NCBI GenBank assembly: GCA_027922465.2
Contig: BQMF02000028.1
Coordinates: forward strand, 620,001-684,000
DNA: 64,000 nucleotides
Source of the DNA: Turritopsis dohrnii
Lineage: Eukaryota; Cnidaria; Hydrozoa; Anthoathecata; Oceaniidae
Reading direction: 5' to 3'
Shown here: piece after piece, positions 21,241-32,305 of the stretch
Position numbering within the stretch: position 1 is the stretch's first letter
How the letters are laid out: each line of letters begins with the position of its first letter
Made by a program: the position numbers and the translations under genes
Notes under the pieces: generated by a model
Database searches by the model: none
Told to the model about the DNA's origin: nothing
The model's input: the letters and a program-made list of their open reading frames with translations, nothing else

Positions 21241-21884
21241 CAGGCTTCCCTCCAGAGGGGTCAAACATTTTGATTTGTAAACTTCTCTAGATGGCTTGCG
21301 AAGGCGAAGGCATCCCTGAGAGGTCGACCAAAAACGATCTGGGATGGAGACAATTCACAGTCACGATCAGGGGTGTTGCGAAGCTGCATCATCGCACGAA
21401 GAAAAAGATCTGTATCTAAACTTCCTGAAGGTCCAGTATTTGAGCGGAGGAGAAGCTTTGCAGACTTTACTGCAACTTCAGCTCTCCCATTGGATTGAGG
21501 GTTATATGCTGACGAAAGAAGATTACTAACGCCACATCATTTCAAGAATGATTCTGTAGCACTAGATACAAACTCGGGGCCACCGTCGCTGGATATCTCG
21601 GAGGGGACGCCAAAACAGGCAAAATAGTTGCGAAGACATGCTATGAGACCGTTCGATCCAGCTTGAGGTGAGCCGTGTGGGGTTTGGAAAACGTCGGACC
21701 AGCCGGAGAGACTATCACCAGTTACCAAGTAGTGGTGTCTACCGCAATCGAAATAGTCAGCGTGGATTATCTCGAAAGGTGTTGATGGGAGTGAAGAGGG
21801 GACGGCAGGAAGTGGTGGCTGGGAAGGTGCATTTTTGATACAGTCCGTGCAACTTCTTCTGATTTGCTCAATTTCATCTGTCAT
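21241..21884 (-). pseudogene. Gypsy integrase core
   Basis: Starts in the zinc domain (RRSCTDCIKNAPSQP) and continues with PFEIIHADYFDCG (first Asp), GVPSEISSDGGPEFVSSAT (second Asp) and SAYNPQSNGRAEVAVKSAK (Glu). A stop and frame change lie near 21540 between the second and third catalytic positions. The catalytic triad residues are all still visible. Confidence 0.8.
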
Positions 21885-22049
21885 ACCAGGTCAAAATAAT
21901 ATGGTACGCGCTCGAGCACCCATTGACGAGGCACCTTGATGGGCAGAATGGAGAGCCGCTAAAACAGTTGGACGTAATGAGGGCGGTATAACGGCACGAT
22001 CATCATAGATAAGAACGCCATCCATCTTGTATAGCTTATGTCGATAGAG

Positions 22050-22827
22050 CTAGTACGTTGCAACAGTATCATCTGAACGGGTGGCCACCATAAAACCATT
22101 CTTATTGGCATATCTAAGGGCTTGTAACCCGGCATCCTTTGACGTCTCCAAAACCAATTGATTCCACGTGATTGAGGTCATATTCTCTGTATCGTGCTGT
22201 ATGGCAGCTGCGATAAAGTATTCCCCTGTTGACTCGTCCTCGATTGGTCCGTCCATACCTTGGGTTGGGTGGCGAGATGTGGCATCAGCGGCAGAATTGA
22301 ACTTCCCGGGAATATGGATAACATGGAAGCTCCATCGTAGTGTTCGTTGTTTCAGTCTGAATAATCTAGTGTTCTCAATTTCATCCAAGGCCCTGTCACC
22401 GAATATTGTTGTTAGTGGTTTATGGTCAGTCGCAACGGTGAGATGGTGGCAACCCATGGTAAAGAACTTGGTCTGTTCCAAACCCCATGCAATTGCCAAA
22501 TTCTGCACTGGAAAGGAATCCACAGCCAGCAAATGTGACGCACCACCCATCAGAGCAACAATCCAAACTTTACGATTGACAAACACAGTGTTTTTGAAAG
22601 AGGAAGTATCCAATGCCTTGCTTCGACCAATCAGTACGTAAGCAAGTGGGTTTCACATAGTCAAAGATCTCCACCCCGTGTCGAATAGCAGCAACGATTG
22701 ATTGCTTTGACGCTTTAAAAGCAGCGTCTAATTCAGGGTTCCATTCAAAGGGACATCGTGGTGACAAGAAGGGACAAAATGGTTCCAAGAAGGGTTGCAG
22801 CTGGGCGTAATTTGCTACTTGATTCAC
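22050..22827 (-). pseudogene. Gypsy RT connection and RNase H
   Basis: 22827-22570 reads FGLVNQVANYAQLQPFLEPF-type tether sequence and continues with LRTDWSKQGIGYFLFQKHC (RNase H-like first Asp). 22613-22050 contains VATDHKPLTTIF and HVIHIPGKFNSAADATSRH, the standard RNase H C-terminal motifs. A frameshift lies near 22600. Confidence 0.8.
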
Positions 22828-25369
22828 TAAACCAAACCAACTACGAATGTCGGTTGGGAAGTTCTTGATAGCGTCGAAAAACTTTGGTAGGGGTTCAATA
22901 CGATCTTCTGATATGCGAAAACCAGCAAAATTAACTTCACCTTGTGCGAATTGAAATTTATCGTAATTCAGTATGATTCCTGCGTCTCCAACAAGGGAAA
23001 GGAAGTCGATCGTCTGCCTCCAATGAGCTTCTAAAGTCTATTTCAAATTAGCTGGCAGTGTTTTTTCAAACCTCAATAACTTTTGATAGAATTTGAATTA
23101 AGTAGCGATTTTGTGCTCGTTGGAAAGATTATCGGAAGTGGGATATGATTTTGATTAAAAATTCGATGAAATATCGAAAATGAAGAAGAAAAACGAAAAA
23201 GAAAATAATCAACTTCTTGTCTATTCATCCTATGGATATGAGTTTCACACACGGGAAACTTTAATCTTAGCTCAACTAAAATGTGAAAATAAAATTTAAA
23301 AATATTCTTGCAATCGGAAGATATGGCTATCAAAAGAGCTTGAGTTGACTTTCTTTGACAGAATAGGAAAATAAGAAATTCATGAAAAATCAGGGGGTAA
23401 CGTATAAGTACATTTACTTACGTAATTAATCGTGCAACTTGTGTCTAGAGGGATTTAATGAATGATATAGTTTTATTAATGGTGTCCAACTATTCAGCAG
23501 TAAATCTTCTAACAATAGCAAATACAATTCTTTTATATGATACAAAAACAATGTAACGACAAAAAATTCTTTTTAACACGAAATATTAGAAAGTTACCAC
23601 AGAGAAAAAAGTACCAAAGCATTACAAGTTATCAAACTCTTAAACCTGTTTCTTTGGTTCTACCCTTGGGACTTTTCGTCACATCTTTTATCTGACTTTT
23701 TAATTGCTGTTCAAACGTGAAATTTACGACAATGCATTAATTTTTTTGCAAACCCCCGTATTTTTCAATTTTTCTGTAAAACATTAAAAGTCAAAAACAT
23801 CTTACCTTGTTGGTTTCTTTAAGCCATATCTTCCGATTGCAAAAATATTTTTCAATTTCATTTCACATGTTAGTTGAACTAAGATTAAAGTTTCCCGTGT
23901 GTGAAACTCATGTCCATAGGATGAATAAACAAGAAGTTGATTTTTTTCTTTTTCGTTTTTCTTCTTCATTTTCGATATTTCATCGATTTTTTTATCAAAA
24001 TTATATCCCACTTCCAATAATCTTTCCAACGAGCACAAAATCGCTACTTAATTCAAATTCTATCAAAAGTTATTGAGGTTTGAAAAAACACTGCCAGCTA
24101 ATTTGAAATAGACTTTAAGTCAGAATCGTAATGGAGTGTGTCGTCCACAATACATTCTTTCCTCTCAAATTCTGCAAGCACATCGTCAAATCGTCAATTA
24201 TAGCCATCGCCTGAATATAAGAGACCCTGTGGAGCCCGCTTGTATCGCCACCGTCCAAATGGAGTAACGAAGGTGGTAAGATGTCAGTCGCTCTCCCTAA
24301 GCGGAGCACTGTGGAATCAGTTCCACGCGTCGGTAGCAGTCTTCCAGGCATTCCTTGGGACTCTACGTGTAAGATGAAAAGGGGATTCCGAGCTGTATGT
24401 TTCGCGTAGACAGTGCTTATTTAACGGGGAAAGATCCACTGTTTGCCGAGGTGAGCCGTCTTCCTTCCTGGTTACAACCATGCAATGGCACCACTCCACT
24501 GTTTCACCATATGGAACTTGTTCAATCACATCCATTGCTTCATCTCGTTTCAAGTCTGCAAGAACTTTCTCCTGCCAGTGTAATGGGATGGAAGAGGGCT
24601 TGTGACAGGCTACGGGCTTGACGTTGTCTTTTAGATGGATCTCGACAGGTGGTCCAGACATGGTTGGTAGATGCTGGTGTGGACATTTGTTGAACGTGGA
24701 ACCTTTGTAGCATTCAGACAACCATACTTTCATCCTGTCATTGTTTTCCGGCTTACAAGGGAAGGGTAGTTTGTCCGGTCGAGGAGGAGTAGTTACACGT
24801 TTAGGACAGCCACATATACCGCCATCCTCCATAGTTGCTCCACAGATCATACTGCTACTGTGCCTGGGCAAACCAGCCTGTGTGCTATCAGATTTAATGT
24901 TACAGTCTGAATCACCTCCTAAAAATTGTCCAACCTGTGGGAAACTTCCGTTCAAAATGCCAAGAGCAAGCATGGTGTCGAAGGAAAGGTAGAGAGATTT
25001 AACGTCAGGGCCAACATGTATCATTGTACGAGATTCCACTGTAGTACCTCTTGGACATGTACCTGCGATTCTTCCGAAAAAGGCTCCAGTGATCTTGATT
25101 GGAGACTTGTTTGCCGCATTCAAGGATAGCGATACCGGTGATAGGTCGGCCTTCGAGAAACCAGCTTGGAGGCATTTCTCCACCGCCACAAATCCGATTG
25201 AGGGCCAGAATCCGCTACAGCTGCAGCCTCCACTGAAGAGCCATTTTTTCGTTGAAAGCTCTATCTGAACGGTAGGGTGTTGTATAACCCTGGCCCGTCG
25301 CCACCCTCCTTTGTTGAATATATGATGATCCAGAGGAACATGCTGGTTGACTGTGGAAATCTGGCCCAT
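22828..25369 (-). pseudogene. Gypsy protease and reverse transcriptase, split by a foldback element
   Basis: In one frame near 25200 the minus strand reads VADSGPQSDLW, an aspartic protease DSG site. The RT entry CHKPSSIPLHWQEKVLADL and MVVTRKEDGSPRQTVDLSPL lie at about 24640-24420, and ATDAWN near 24320. The YxDD-type box appears as CIVDDTLHYDSD (about 24155-24120). The insertion begins immediately after it, and the RT thumb resumes at 23031 with HWRQTIDFLSLVGDAGI. Frame changes occur near 25200 and 24350-24150. Confidence 0.78.
23035..24115. mobile_element. Foldback DNA element with about 293-bp terminal inverted repeats
   Basis: Left arm 23035-23327 and right arm 23822-24115 are inverted copies (outer end AGTCTATTTCAAATTAGCTG), separated by about 490 bp of AT-rich unique sequence. 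It lies inside the gypsy RT gene with TAA on both sides (23032-23034 and 24116-24118). Removing it and one TAA would keep the RT reading frame. A 3-bp TAA/TTA duplication suggests mobilisation by a Harbinger-type transposase, but the long arms are unusual. The reading frames in the arms are mirror images of each other and not genes. Confidence 0.85.
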
Positions 25370-25375
25370 GAGAAA

Positions 25376-26338
25376 TTATACCTGCCTCACCACTTGGTTT
25401 CTTGCCACGATTCTTCTTCCAGCAGCCTTCACATAGTTTGTGGGGCTTGCGATTCCACCCCTAAGCTTTCCGGCTAAAGGGACGAAATGTCTCACAACAA
25501 TCTGGACATTTCTCTGTTTTTGCTTTATCAGCAGGAAAAGGAGTGGAGCCGCATCCGACGGATGGTTATTTCTGGTTCTGTTGGCTGTTGTTCCTTTACG
25601 ATAGGCTGATGTCACTGACAGTACTGATAATGGGTTAGCATTGGGAGCAATTTCTCTGCTTTCCACAAAGGCGACAACTTCAGGGAAGGGCTTAACTTGG
25701 ATACCATCCGTACTCAGGGCTTCACGTCAAATGTCTTGGTCAGCGATACCATTGAGTAAAACATCTCGCATCGCTTCTTGTGTGTAATAAGTTTACCCAG
25801 CAATACGAGTACCACAACTTGCGCAAGGGGCTTCAAAAGCTGTTCTGAATTCGCAAACCTCAGCCTTACCCTGAACGCCAGCTGAATAGGTCCGAAATGG
25901 TTCGTCAGGGTCTTGCACCATGGCAAAGAGTTCTGAACGTAACACTCCAAGGGCAACAGGTACCACAGCAAATGACTTCAATACTTTAAGAGCATCATCC
26001 AGTTGTTTTGAGGTGAAGTGGAGGTCTGCACGAAGCACAATATCTCCTAACTGTTCCGTTGTGCACTCTAACAGTTGTTCAGAAGCAGATGCATCAGAAA
26101 TCCTAGACCCAATACGAAATGTATTCCAACGTCGAACAAATGCGTTCCAATCTTCATTAGTCGAGTTCAGCTTCAGTTTCAGTCGGTCAAGCTTCGGACC
26201 TCGGGTCGGGGCAACAGCTGGCGCAACACTTCCAACATGTACATTTGAAAGAACATTCAATATCGCAGCTGCACCAACAGCATTGACATCTTGGGTAGCA
26301 AAACCACAGCCAGGAATTGGGCAATCTAGCACAACCAT
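25376..26338 (-). pseudogene. Gypsy gag-like region with zinc finger
   Basis: The frame at 26338-25793 has a zinc-finger-like start (CPIPGCGFATQD) and an alpha-helical gag-like body (DWNAFVRRWNTFRIGS, VQDPDEPFRTY). A frame change near 25800 and another near 25560 follow. In one frame the minus strand then reads KCPDCCETFRPF and KLCEGCWKKNRGK, a C-x2-C...C-x2-C finger just upstream of the protease. Assignment rests on position and the fingers. Confidence 0.65.
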
Positions 26339-26397
26339 TTCACATAAATACTTGAGTCAAGTTATAACAACATCCAAAACAGTAAAAGATCAAAACA

Positions 26398-26509
26398 TGG
26401 ATAAAAATCATTCATTCAATGTTTAGATACATATATAGAATGTTCTTATCTAAAGAACAAAAATACAACATAAACATATGTAAAGAGGAGGGCTGCATAT
26501 TATCCTACA
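26398..26509 (-). repeat. Short LTR of the gypsy element (5' LTR)
   Basis: Direct copy of 20466-20632 with a single ACATAAACATATGTA unit. It is followed outside by AAAAG, the target duplication. At 112 bp it is very short for a gypsy LTR. Confidence 0.8.
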
Positions 26510-26587
26510 AAAAGGTTTCAGTTGTTCACTATCCAAAAATTACTAATATCCAATATCCAATATCTAACATCCAATAATATAAAGTTA

Positions 26588-27110
26588 CTAGGCGCCAAGG
26601 CGGCGTCGCTTGCCGCCCATGTCCACCTGCTCTGTATCACTGTATCAATAAACGTCAAATTTCCTTATAAACGGCTCGTACAACTTGTGTTCAACCAGAA
26701 GCAGATTCGAAGTCACAACCTCTGGTAAAACCAATCTTTTATCAGTGTAACAATACACTCTAAATGTAGAGAGAGAAAACTTCAACTTTTTATTAGCTTT
26801 TGATTTACACGCTCTAACATGGGTGCTGTCAGAAGTAGGTGAAAAAATGGTTTCTCTTCCTACAAAGATCACACGGGAGGAGAGAAAAGAGGCACGTGCT
26901 AAATGAATAAAGTGAATAAAAAAACGCTCCATCTGAAGCGCATAACAATTAAAAAAAGAAATTAAATTATTAAAAGAAAAGCAAAAAATATTTTGTTTCA
27001 TGATTCTGTTTTTTTTTGCCTATCGGTTTTTAAACATTTTAATTGCTCGAAAAAAAGTTCACCCGTCTCAGACAGTCAGGAAAGCGTTAGGATACACTGG
27101 CAAACCGCTA
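26588..27110 (-). mobile_element. Helitron family A, copy 5 (3' part only)
   Basis: CTAG at 26588-26591 and the GC-rich hairpin match copies 2 and 3. Similarity runs through GATACACTGGCAAACCGC and stops near 27110, so the TC end is missing. Copy 4 holds the other half and breaks at nearly the same internal position. Confidence 0.78.
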
Positions 27111-27657
27111 ATGGAAAGTTTCCATTAAATATATATATTTTTGAAACCGCCAAAGAGTAAGGTTTCCAATGATATAAAAATCAAATATAAATGCCTTTTG
27201 TATAAAAAGTTTGTTTTTTTCATCTTCTGTTTTCTTCATTTTCTTTTTCTTTATTGGGATGTTTTATTTCTGTAGAATATTGTGCTTTTTAATGTTGTTA
27301 AAATTGATACAGTATTTAGCAAATGGCAAGCAAATCTTAAAAGTGTGCACATTATTTTTAAACAGACTTTAACACTATAATATCAATCATTACAATTGAG
27401 CAACAGACACTATAGGAAAACTCATGACAGTATAAAGGTCATGAGGCTATAGAGGAAAAGCTGCTTTTAAGCAACTGCAATACATATGACTCCCAAATGA
27501 GTGACGATACCATCAATGTATAACCGGAAACTGATATAGTGAAAGTTGGTAGTCATTACATATTTTTCAAACAAAATGTTTCCTTTTCATTTCCTGATGA
27601 ATTAATTCAATCAGTCAGCTTTTATAATTGTCAATATTGCCCATCAAAAACTTTTTC
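27111..27657. other. No gene seen
   Basis: AT-rich spacer before the Mutator-like element. No frames or repeats of note. Confidence 0.4.
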
Positions 27658-30242
27658 AAGGTGGTCCATAGGTTACTGAACGACTTTTTTATAGCGGACG
27701 TTAAGAACTGTTTTAATTATTTCAAAATGATCCTATATATATACAAAGTCCAAAAAAAATTTTTTTTTCAAAAAAACCCCTAAATTTCATGGTGAGTCAG
27801 CAAAAATCAGCAAAAACTTTAAAAATTTCAAACAACCATATCTTACTTTGTTTTACTGCAAACTGTGGGAAAGGATAGTCACTCAGGAGTTCTTTCCATT
27901 GAATCAAAACTAGATTTCCAAAAATTTTGCAATCCATAATGGCAGAGGTTAATCCAATTTCATGATTTTTTAGCCCAAAAATAACTGTTTTGTGTAAAAC
28001 AACTTTAAAGATTATATATTCAAAAATTTCCAGAAACATGTGAGTCTCCACCTTCCTTCTCTCTAGATTTGTCAATATTTTTTCTAACTGCTCTGTTTCT
28101 CTTCCTTGATGTCTTTCGATCATTTGTTTTCAATTCAGCCTTTTTGATACGTGTACCATCAATCTCTACCACTAATTTATTTGCGTAATACCCAAAAGGT
28201 ATCTGCAAAATCTCAAATATGTTTTTCATACCAACAAATCCTTCATTAAAAGTCAATATTGAGGATGAAACTGCTACTTCTAACACACTTCTATTCACAA
28301 AAATGTTTTTAGGGCATTTTTTCCATATTATTTGGTTAAAACTTTCGTTTGGATTCTGTGTCATTCCATCAAGACACCGAGATAGCAGTTCATCTGATCG
28401 TAAATCAACTAGTATGGGTTTCAATAAATTAGTTATGTTTATTGGCAAACTTGTAGAACCAGAGACTTTCCCATCAGTCCAATATTTGCACCATGAGTTT
28501 TCACCTCTTGGACAGAACTGGTGTCTGGTAATTGGATCCTGGTAATCTGTGCAATGCCATAAGACAGCTAGAACACATTTTCTCATATTATAAAGTGCCT
28601 TACCTCGGTCACCATTCCAATTTCTTAAGCTATTCTGGCAGATTGCCATTCCATTATTGATTTGTCTGTTAACCTTCCTGCTCCCATTATAGATTTTCCA
28701 TCTGGCAACTTCTTTCCTTTCCAATCTTTACGTAAGTTGTGTGCACGTGTTCCAAGGCGCTTCTGCACATCGCCAACACATTCGTCTTTAATGGGAGTAA
28801 GAACGTCACCATACGGTTTGGAGTCAATTACGGTTTTAAATGAATTTGCATCACCATCTCCTAAGTAGTTTGAATATCTAATCCCATATTTTTTAACTGA
28901 ATTGTTGAAGAAGTACAATGCACCCTCTGTCTCACCAGTTGATTTTACATGGTTGATTGCACATTGATTTTCGTGGCCGTCTTTCCGAATAACATACTCA
29001 TCAGTCTCCTCTTTGCCTTCCCAATTTTTCAACCCTGGCAATATTTGCTTAGCACCTTACAGTCAATAACCTTTCTGTTTAATGGTGAAACACCAGTGAT
29101 GACACCATTTAGTGAGGAATGACCTCTTTTCTGCCACGAGCCATCGATTCCCATACATGTGTGAAATATTTTCCGCATGGTCTACTTTTGAGTTCCCATC
29201 TATAGTTTCTTTCTCTGCTCTCATTGTGTCTTTAATTTCATAAACAGCAGATAACATAGATTTTTTGTCTAAAGAATCAAAAACAGGACGCAAGTTCAAA
29301 ACTGTTGAACGATACGCATTATAGGACAGTTGCAGTGGCATGTTCATAAGTGCATTGAATCTCATCATTGGTAGTTGACCTTGACCAATTTCACCAATTT
29401 CAGCTATAACAGCTCTAGCATTCACTTCAAATGGCTTTTCCCCTCCTTTAGAGTAGTCAACTTGTGGGTATTCAAACTTAGGTGAAGAGTTAAGTTCTTG
29501 ATCAAAATTGCAATCTTTCCTCGGACAATAAATTTTCATGCCAATTGCAAAGCCCTGACAAAAATCCGGAAGATGACAAAATTTTAAAATTGACTGCTTA
29601 CAGTCCGGGCATGGAAGAGCTTCCAAGAAGTCTAGTAATATCTTAAAGTTCATAAGGAAAAAGAAATTATTGGTGTCATATTCAACCCACCCACCCCCCT
29701 CTTGTGTCATTGACAAATTGATTTTCAGGTAGTACTCAATTGATGTGGGGTGTTGCATATTTCATCAATGTTCATTTTGTCAACATCATCGTCAGGAGTG
29801 AGAGGGACAGTGTACGGATTGTTGCTAAACTTTCTTCTCTTATTTCTCTTTTTATTATCTTTATTTCCCATCTTAAAAAAATATCAGTCAAATTTTGCAA
29901 ACAAATGTATAACCACCACTTCAAAACGCCAAGCCATGTGTGTTCTTACAGTGTATAGTTTATATCTGAAGACAGTAAAAACCAGAATTTAAGCTAGGAA
30001 AGTAGATATTTCACTTAAAATTGAATGAAAATTAGTCCAGATATGAGCCCAAAACCGAATTTTTTGAAAAAAATATTTCTACTAGTGACACTAAAATTAA
30101 AAAAATTACCCATTTTTGATAAAAAAAGTGCCAAATATCATATATTTTTGAAAACTAGAATAAATTTGCCGTCTAGAGATGGAAAAATCAATTTTTTTAT
30201 TTTTTTCGAAAATTCAGCCTTAAATAACCTATGGACCACCTT
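27658..30242 (-). mobile_element. Mutator-like DNA transposon with 18-bp terminal inverted repeats
   Basis: AAGGTGGTCCATAGGTTA at 27658-27675 is exactly inverted at 30225-30242. The 2585-bp interval contains one minus-strand transposase gene. The right flank reads TTAA and the left flank TTCA if the repeat is taken to begin at AGGTGG, so a TTAA target with one change is possible (as in Kolobok), but this is not certain. Confidence 0.85.
28020..29873 (-). pseudogene. Mutator-like transposase (PF20700-type)
   Basis: A basic start MGNKDNKKRNKRRK (Met at about 29873) and an acidic stretch precede a zinc-like CPDC...CPRKDC segment (about 29610-29520). EVNARAVIAEIGEIGQGQLP and NALMNMPLQLSYNAY follow (about 29440-29330), and then a frameshift. 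29041-28625 has CAINHVKSTGETEG, RYSNYLGDGDANSFKTVIDS (a catalytic Asp region) and ECVGDVQKRLGTR. 28724-28020 has HQFCPRGENSWCKYW, SDELLSRCLDGMTQNPNESF and IIWKKCPKNIFVNRSVLEVA. The order matches a transposase family abundant in cnidarians. At least two frameshifts make it a pseudogene. It lies inside exact terminal repeats. Confidence 0.8.
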
Positions 30243-30244
30243 AA

Positions 30245-31274
30245 CACTAATTGGTACTGTTGACATTCCCATTGTTTGTTTTTCAATGGCGTCTTTGTCA
30301 AGAGCCCACAGATGACGTCTTCAATTGGAAAAACGTCAATATCATTTTTGCCCTGTTTGAGGATGTTATCTGCACTCCCAAACTTTCTCTCCAGACATTG
30401 CAACTCAAGAGCAACCACTAATCCACTTGTACAAAGATTGGGAATTCTTATGATAGAAGATGCACCCAAACCATCTTTCCAATGGTGGGCACAATCTTTC
30501 CCAGCATTGCTCCATATATAGCAATGGATGGTCCTCTGTATCTTCATCTTCTTCATCCTCATCATCAACATCACCGTTGGGCTCGACGTCCTCTCCAGTG
30601 TCTTTATCCCATACCACTTCCATTGCCTCCTCATCGTCCATTTCATTGTCCTCCTCATCTTCCGTTTCTTCATCATTTTTCTTTTCCTTTGCCTTTAACT
30701 TCTTTCTTTCGTCTTGTGACTTCTTTCTTTCTTCTGCTTTCCTTTTCCTTTTTTTCTTCCTCCTTCGATTTCAGAGCCTCAAGTACAACTTCCTGGGTAA
30801 CAACCTGAAAAAAGCACAATAATAATAAAATGTTATATTTTCACAATTGTTCAAGCAATCATCAACAGCAACATATGTTACCTGTGCCCTTAAATCGAGT
30901 TTTTGCCATTTTCTTGGTGCCTTTTCCTCCAGAGGTTTGACACTATCCATAATGATTTCTTCGAATGATCTATTGGCAATAGGTGTTGTCGTTGGAGAGG
31001 TACTTGCAGATGTTGCCGGGACTAACTCCCACTTTGGAATCCATATAAATCCTGTTGGTGGTTGGCATGGATATGGTCCAATTAGTCGCAACAACTCTTG
31101 TTTGGTTGTCGTTTGTATGGATGTTGAGGGCAATCTCGGAAGTTTGAGAGCTCTTTCTTGATGATGTGTTGCTTGCTGAGGTGTTGACGTGAGATTGTCC
31201 TCAATATCCATTTCACTGTGAGATAAGTATATAAGTGAAATAATTATAATATCTACGATGGCCCACGCGCACAA
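30245..31274 (-). pseudogene. Two-exon gene remnant, pogo C-terminus-like plus unknown domain
   Basis: Exon one (from a Met at 31274 or 31214) is Thr/Pro-rich with SFEEIIMDSVKPLEEK near 30950. An intron of 77 bp (30805-30881, GTAACA...TTTTCAG) joins VVTQEVVLEALKSKEEE and a long Lys/Glu coil, then an acidic run. Another frame downstream reads CTSGLVVALELQCLERKFGS and DIDVFPIEDVICGLLTKTP, which I do not recognise. The SFEE and VVTQE pieces recall C-terminal tails of pogo transposases. The Mutator-like element begins two bases beyond, so the 3' part of this gene was probably cut by it. Confidence 0.4.
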
Positions 31275-31845
31275 AATTTTTTTTCACGCAACCTTTTTTT
31301 TTACACGCAACTTTTACTTTTTTTACACGCACACAAGTATTTTACTGCACGCACCGGAAAAACTGATATGCTTCATGCTTAAAAAAAAATCTGGTCCTGT
31401 TTTTATGTACTATTTCGTGTATCAGTAACATCAAACTACCACAAATCTTTCCCACAAGGAGAGACTTATTCAACTGAACTCACCGAAGTTCCCTTTTTGA
31501 CTTTTATGACTGACTTTTATAGAAAGGCAAAGAGATTGACAGGAAACTTGTCTTAGCGAAGGAAACAAGAAGAGAGGATGGACATATCGAATACACAGGA
31601 AGAACAGTGAGTAACATTGGAGAAATCAACTGTTATGTCGCTGTCCTGTTGTGTGTTGCCCTTGCTCTGATTCAATATGTTCCGCTCTCTTCTCAAATGG
31701 AAACTTGCTTTTAATGCTAGACACCTCATACAGTATCATTTGTACATTCAGTTGTTTGCCCAAAGTTCATATGTTTAGTGCAACGTCTGCAATGAATAAT
31801 GTTTTAGACTCCAAAAGATTATATATATTATAGGATACTTTTTAA
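31275..31845. other. No gene seen; CACGCA-rich patch
   Basis: 31262-31360 contains several CACGCA and ACACGCAAC motifs separated by T-runs, a degenerate short repeat. Otherwise AT-rich with no frames. Confidence 0.4.
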
Positions 31846-32305
31846 AGGGATTCCGAGGTGGAAGTAAAAAGAAACTTCAAATCAAGTATTGAGTATAAAA
31901 AACACTTGCTGTGGAATCAAAACTCTTTTAAAATTGTCCTGAGTTAAATAATGTTTCTTTAGAATTTTAAGTAATCTTGCTTCTCTTCTTCGCTCGACCG
32001 CCATGTTTACCATCTTCTTCAGGAGAATATAAAGTTTCGCGCCAGATCTCTAATTCGATCTGACGTCACAGTAGGGCTATTAAAATTTTTAGAAGTAACT
32101 CATATTCAGGAAATAATTCAATTTAAAATAAATTTATCAACGAATTATCATTTATTTTCTATTTTCATACAATATTGGTTGTTAAAACATTCTTCCTTGT
32201 TCAATCAGCCATTTCAAATGAAACGTGCTTCAGGAATAAAGAAAATTTCCCGCGCTTTCTGATTCAGTGAAGAGTAGTTAACTTACAAAATTAATTCATG
32301 TGCAA

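Larger units (their letters stand above)
20466..26509 (-). mobile_element. Ty3/gypsy LTR retrotransposon, frameshifted, with nested foldback element
   Basis: LTR-like repeats of 167 and 112 bp are flanked by a 5-bp target duplication AAAAG (20461-20465 and 26510-26514). Minus-strand order is gag with zinc finger, protease, RT, RNase H, integrase and a C-terminal domain, which is the gypsy order. The RT is interrupted at 23035-24115 by a foldback element. Domains are in shifting frames with stops, so the element is dead. Confidence 0.88.

Noticed and set aside
23073..24076. Pairs of similar frames (23073-23333 minus and 23807-24076 plus)
   Set aside because: They are mirror images caused by the inverted arms of the foldback element.
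30460..30822. Serine-rich plus-strand frames opposite the acidic/lysine-rich exon
   Set aside because: Pure antisense shadow of GA-rich coding sequence on the minus strand.
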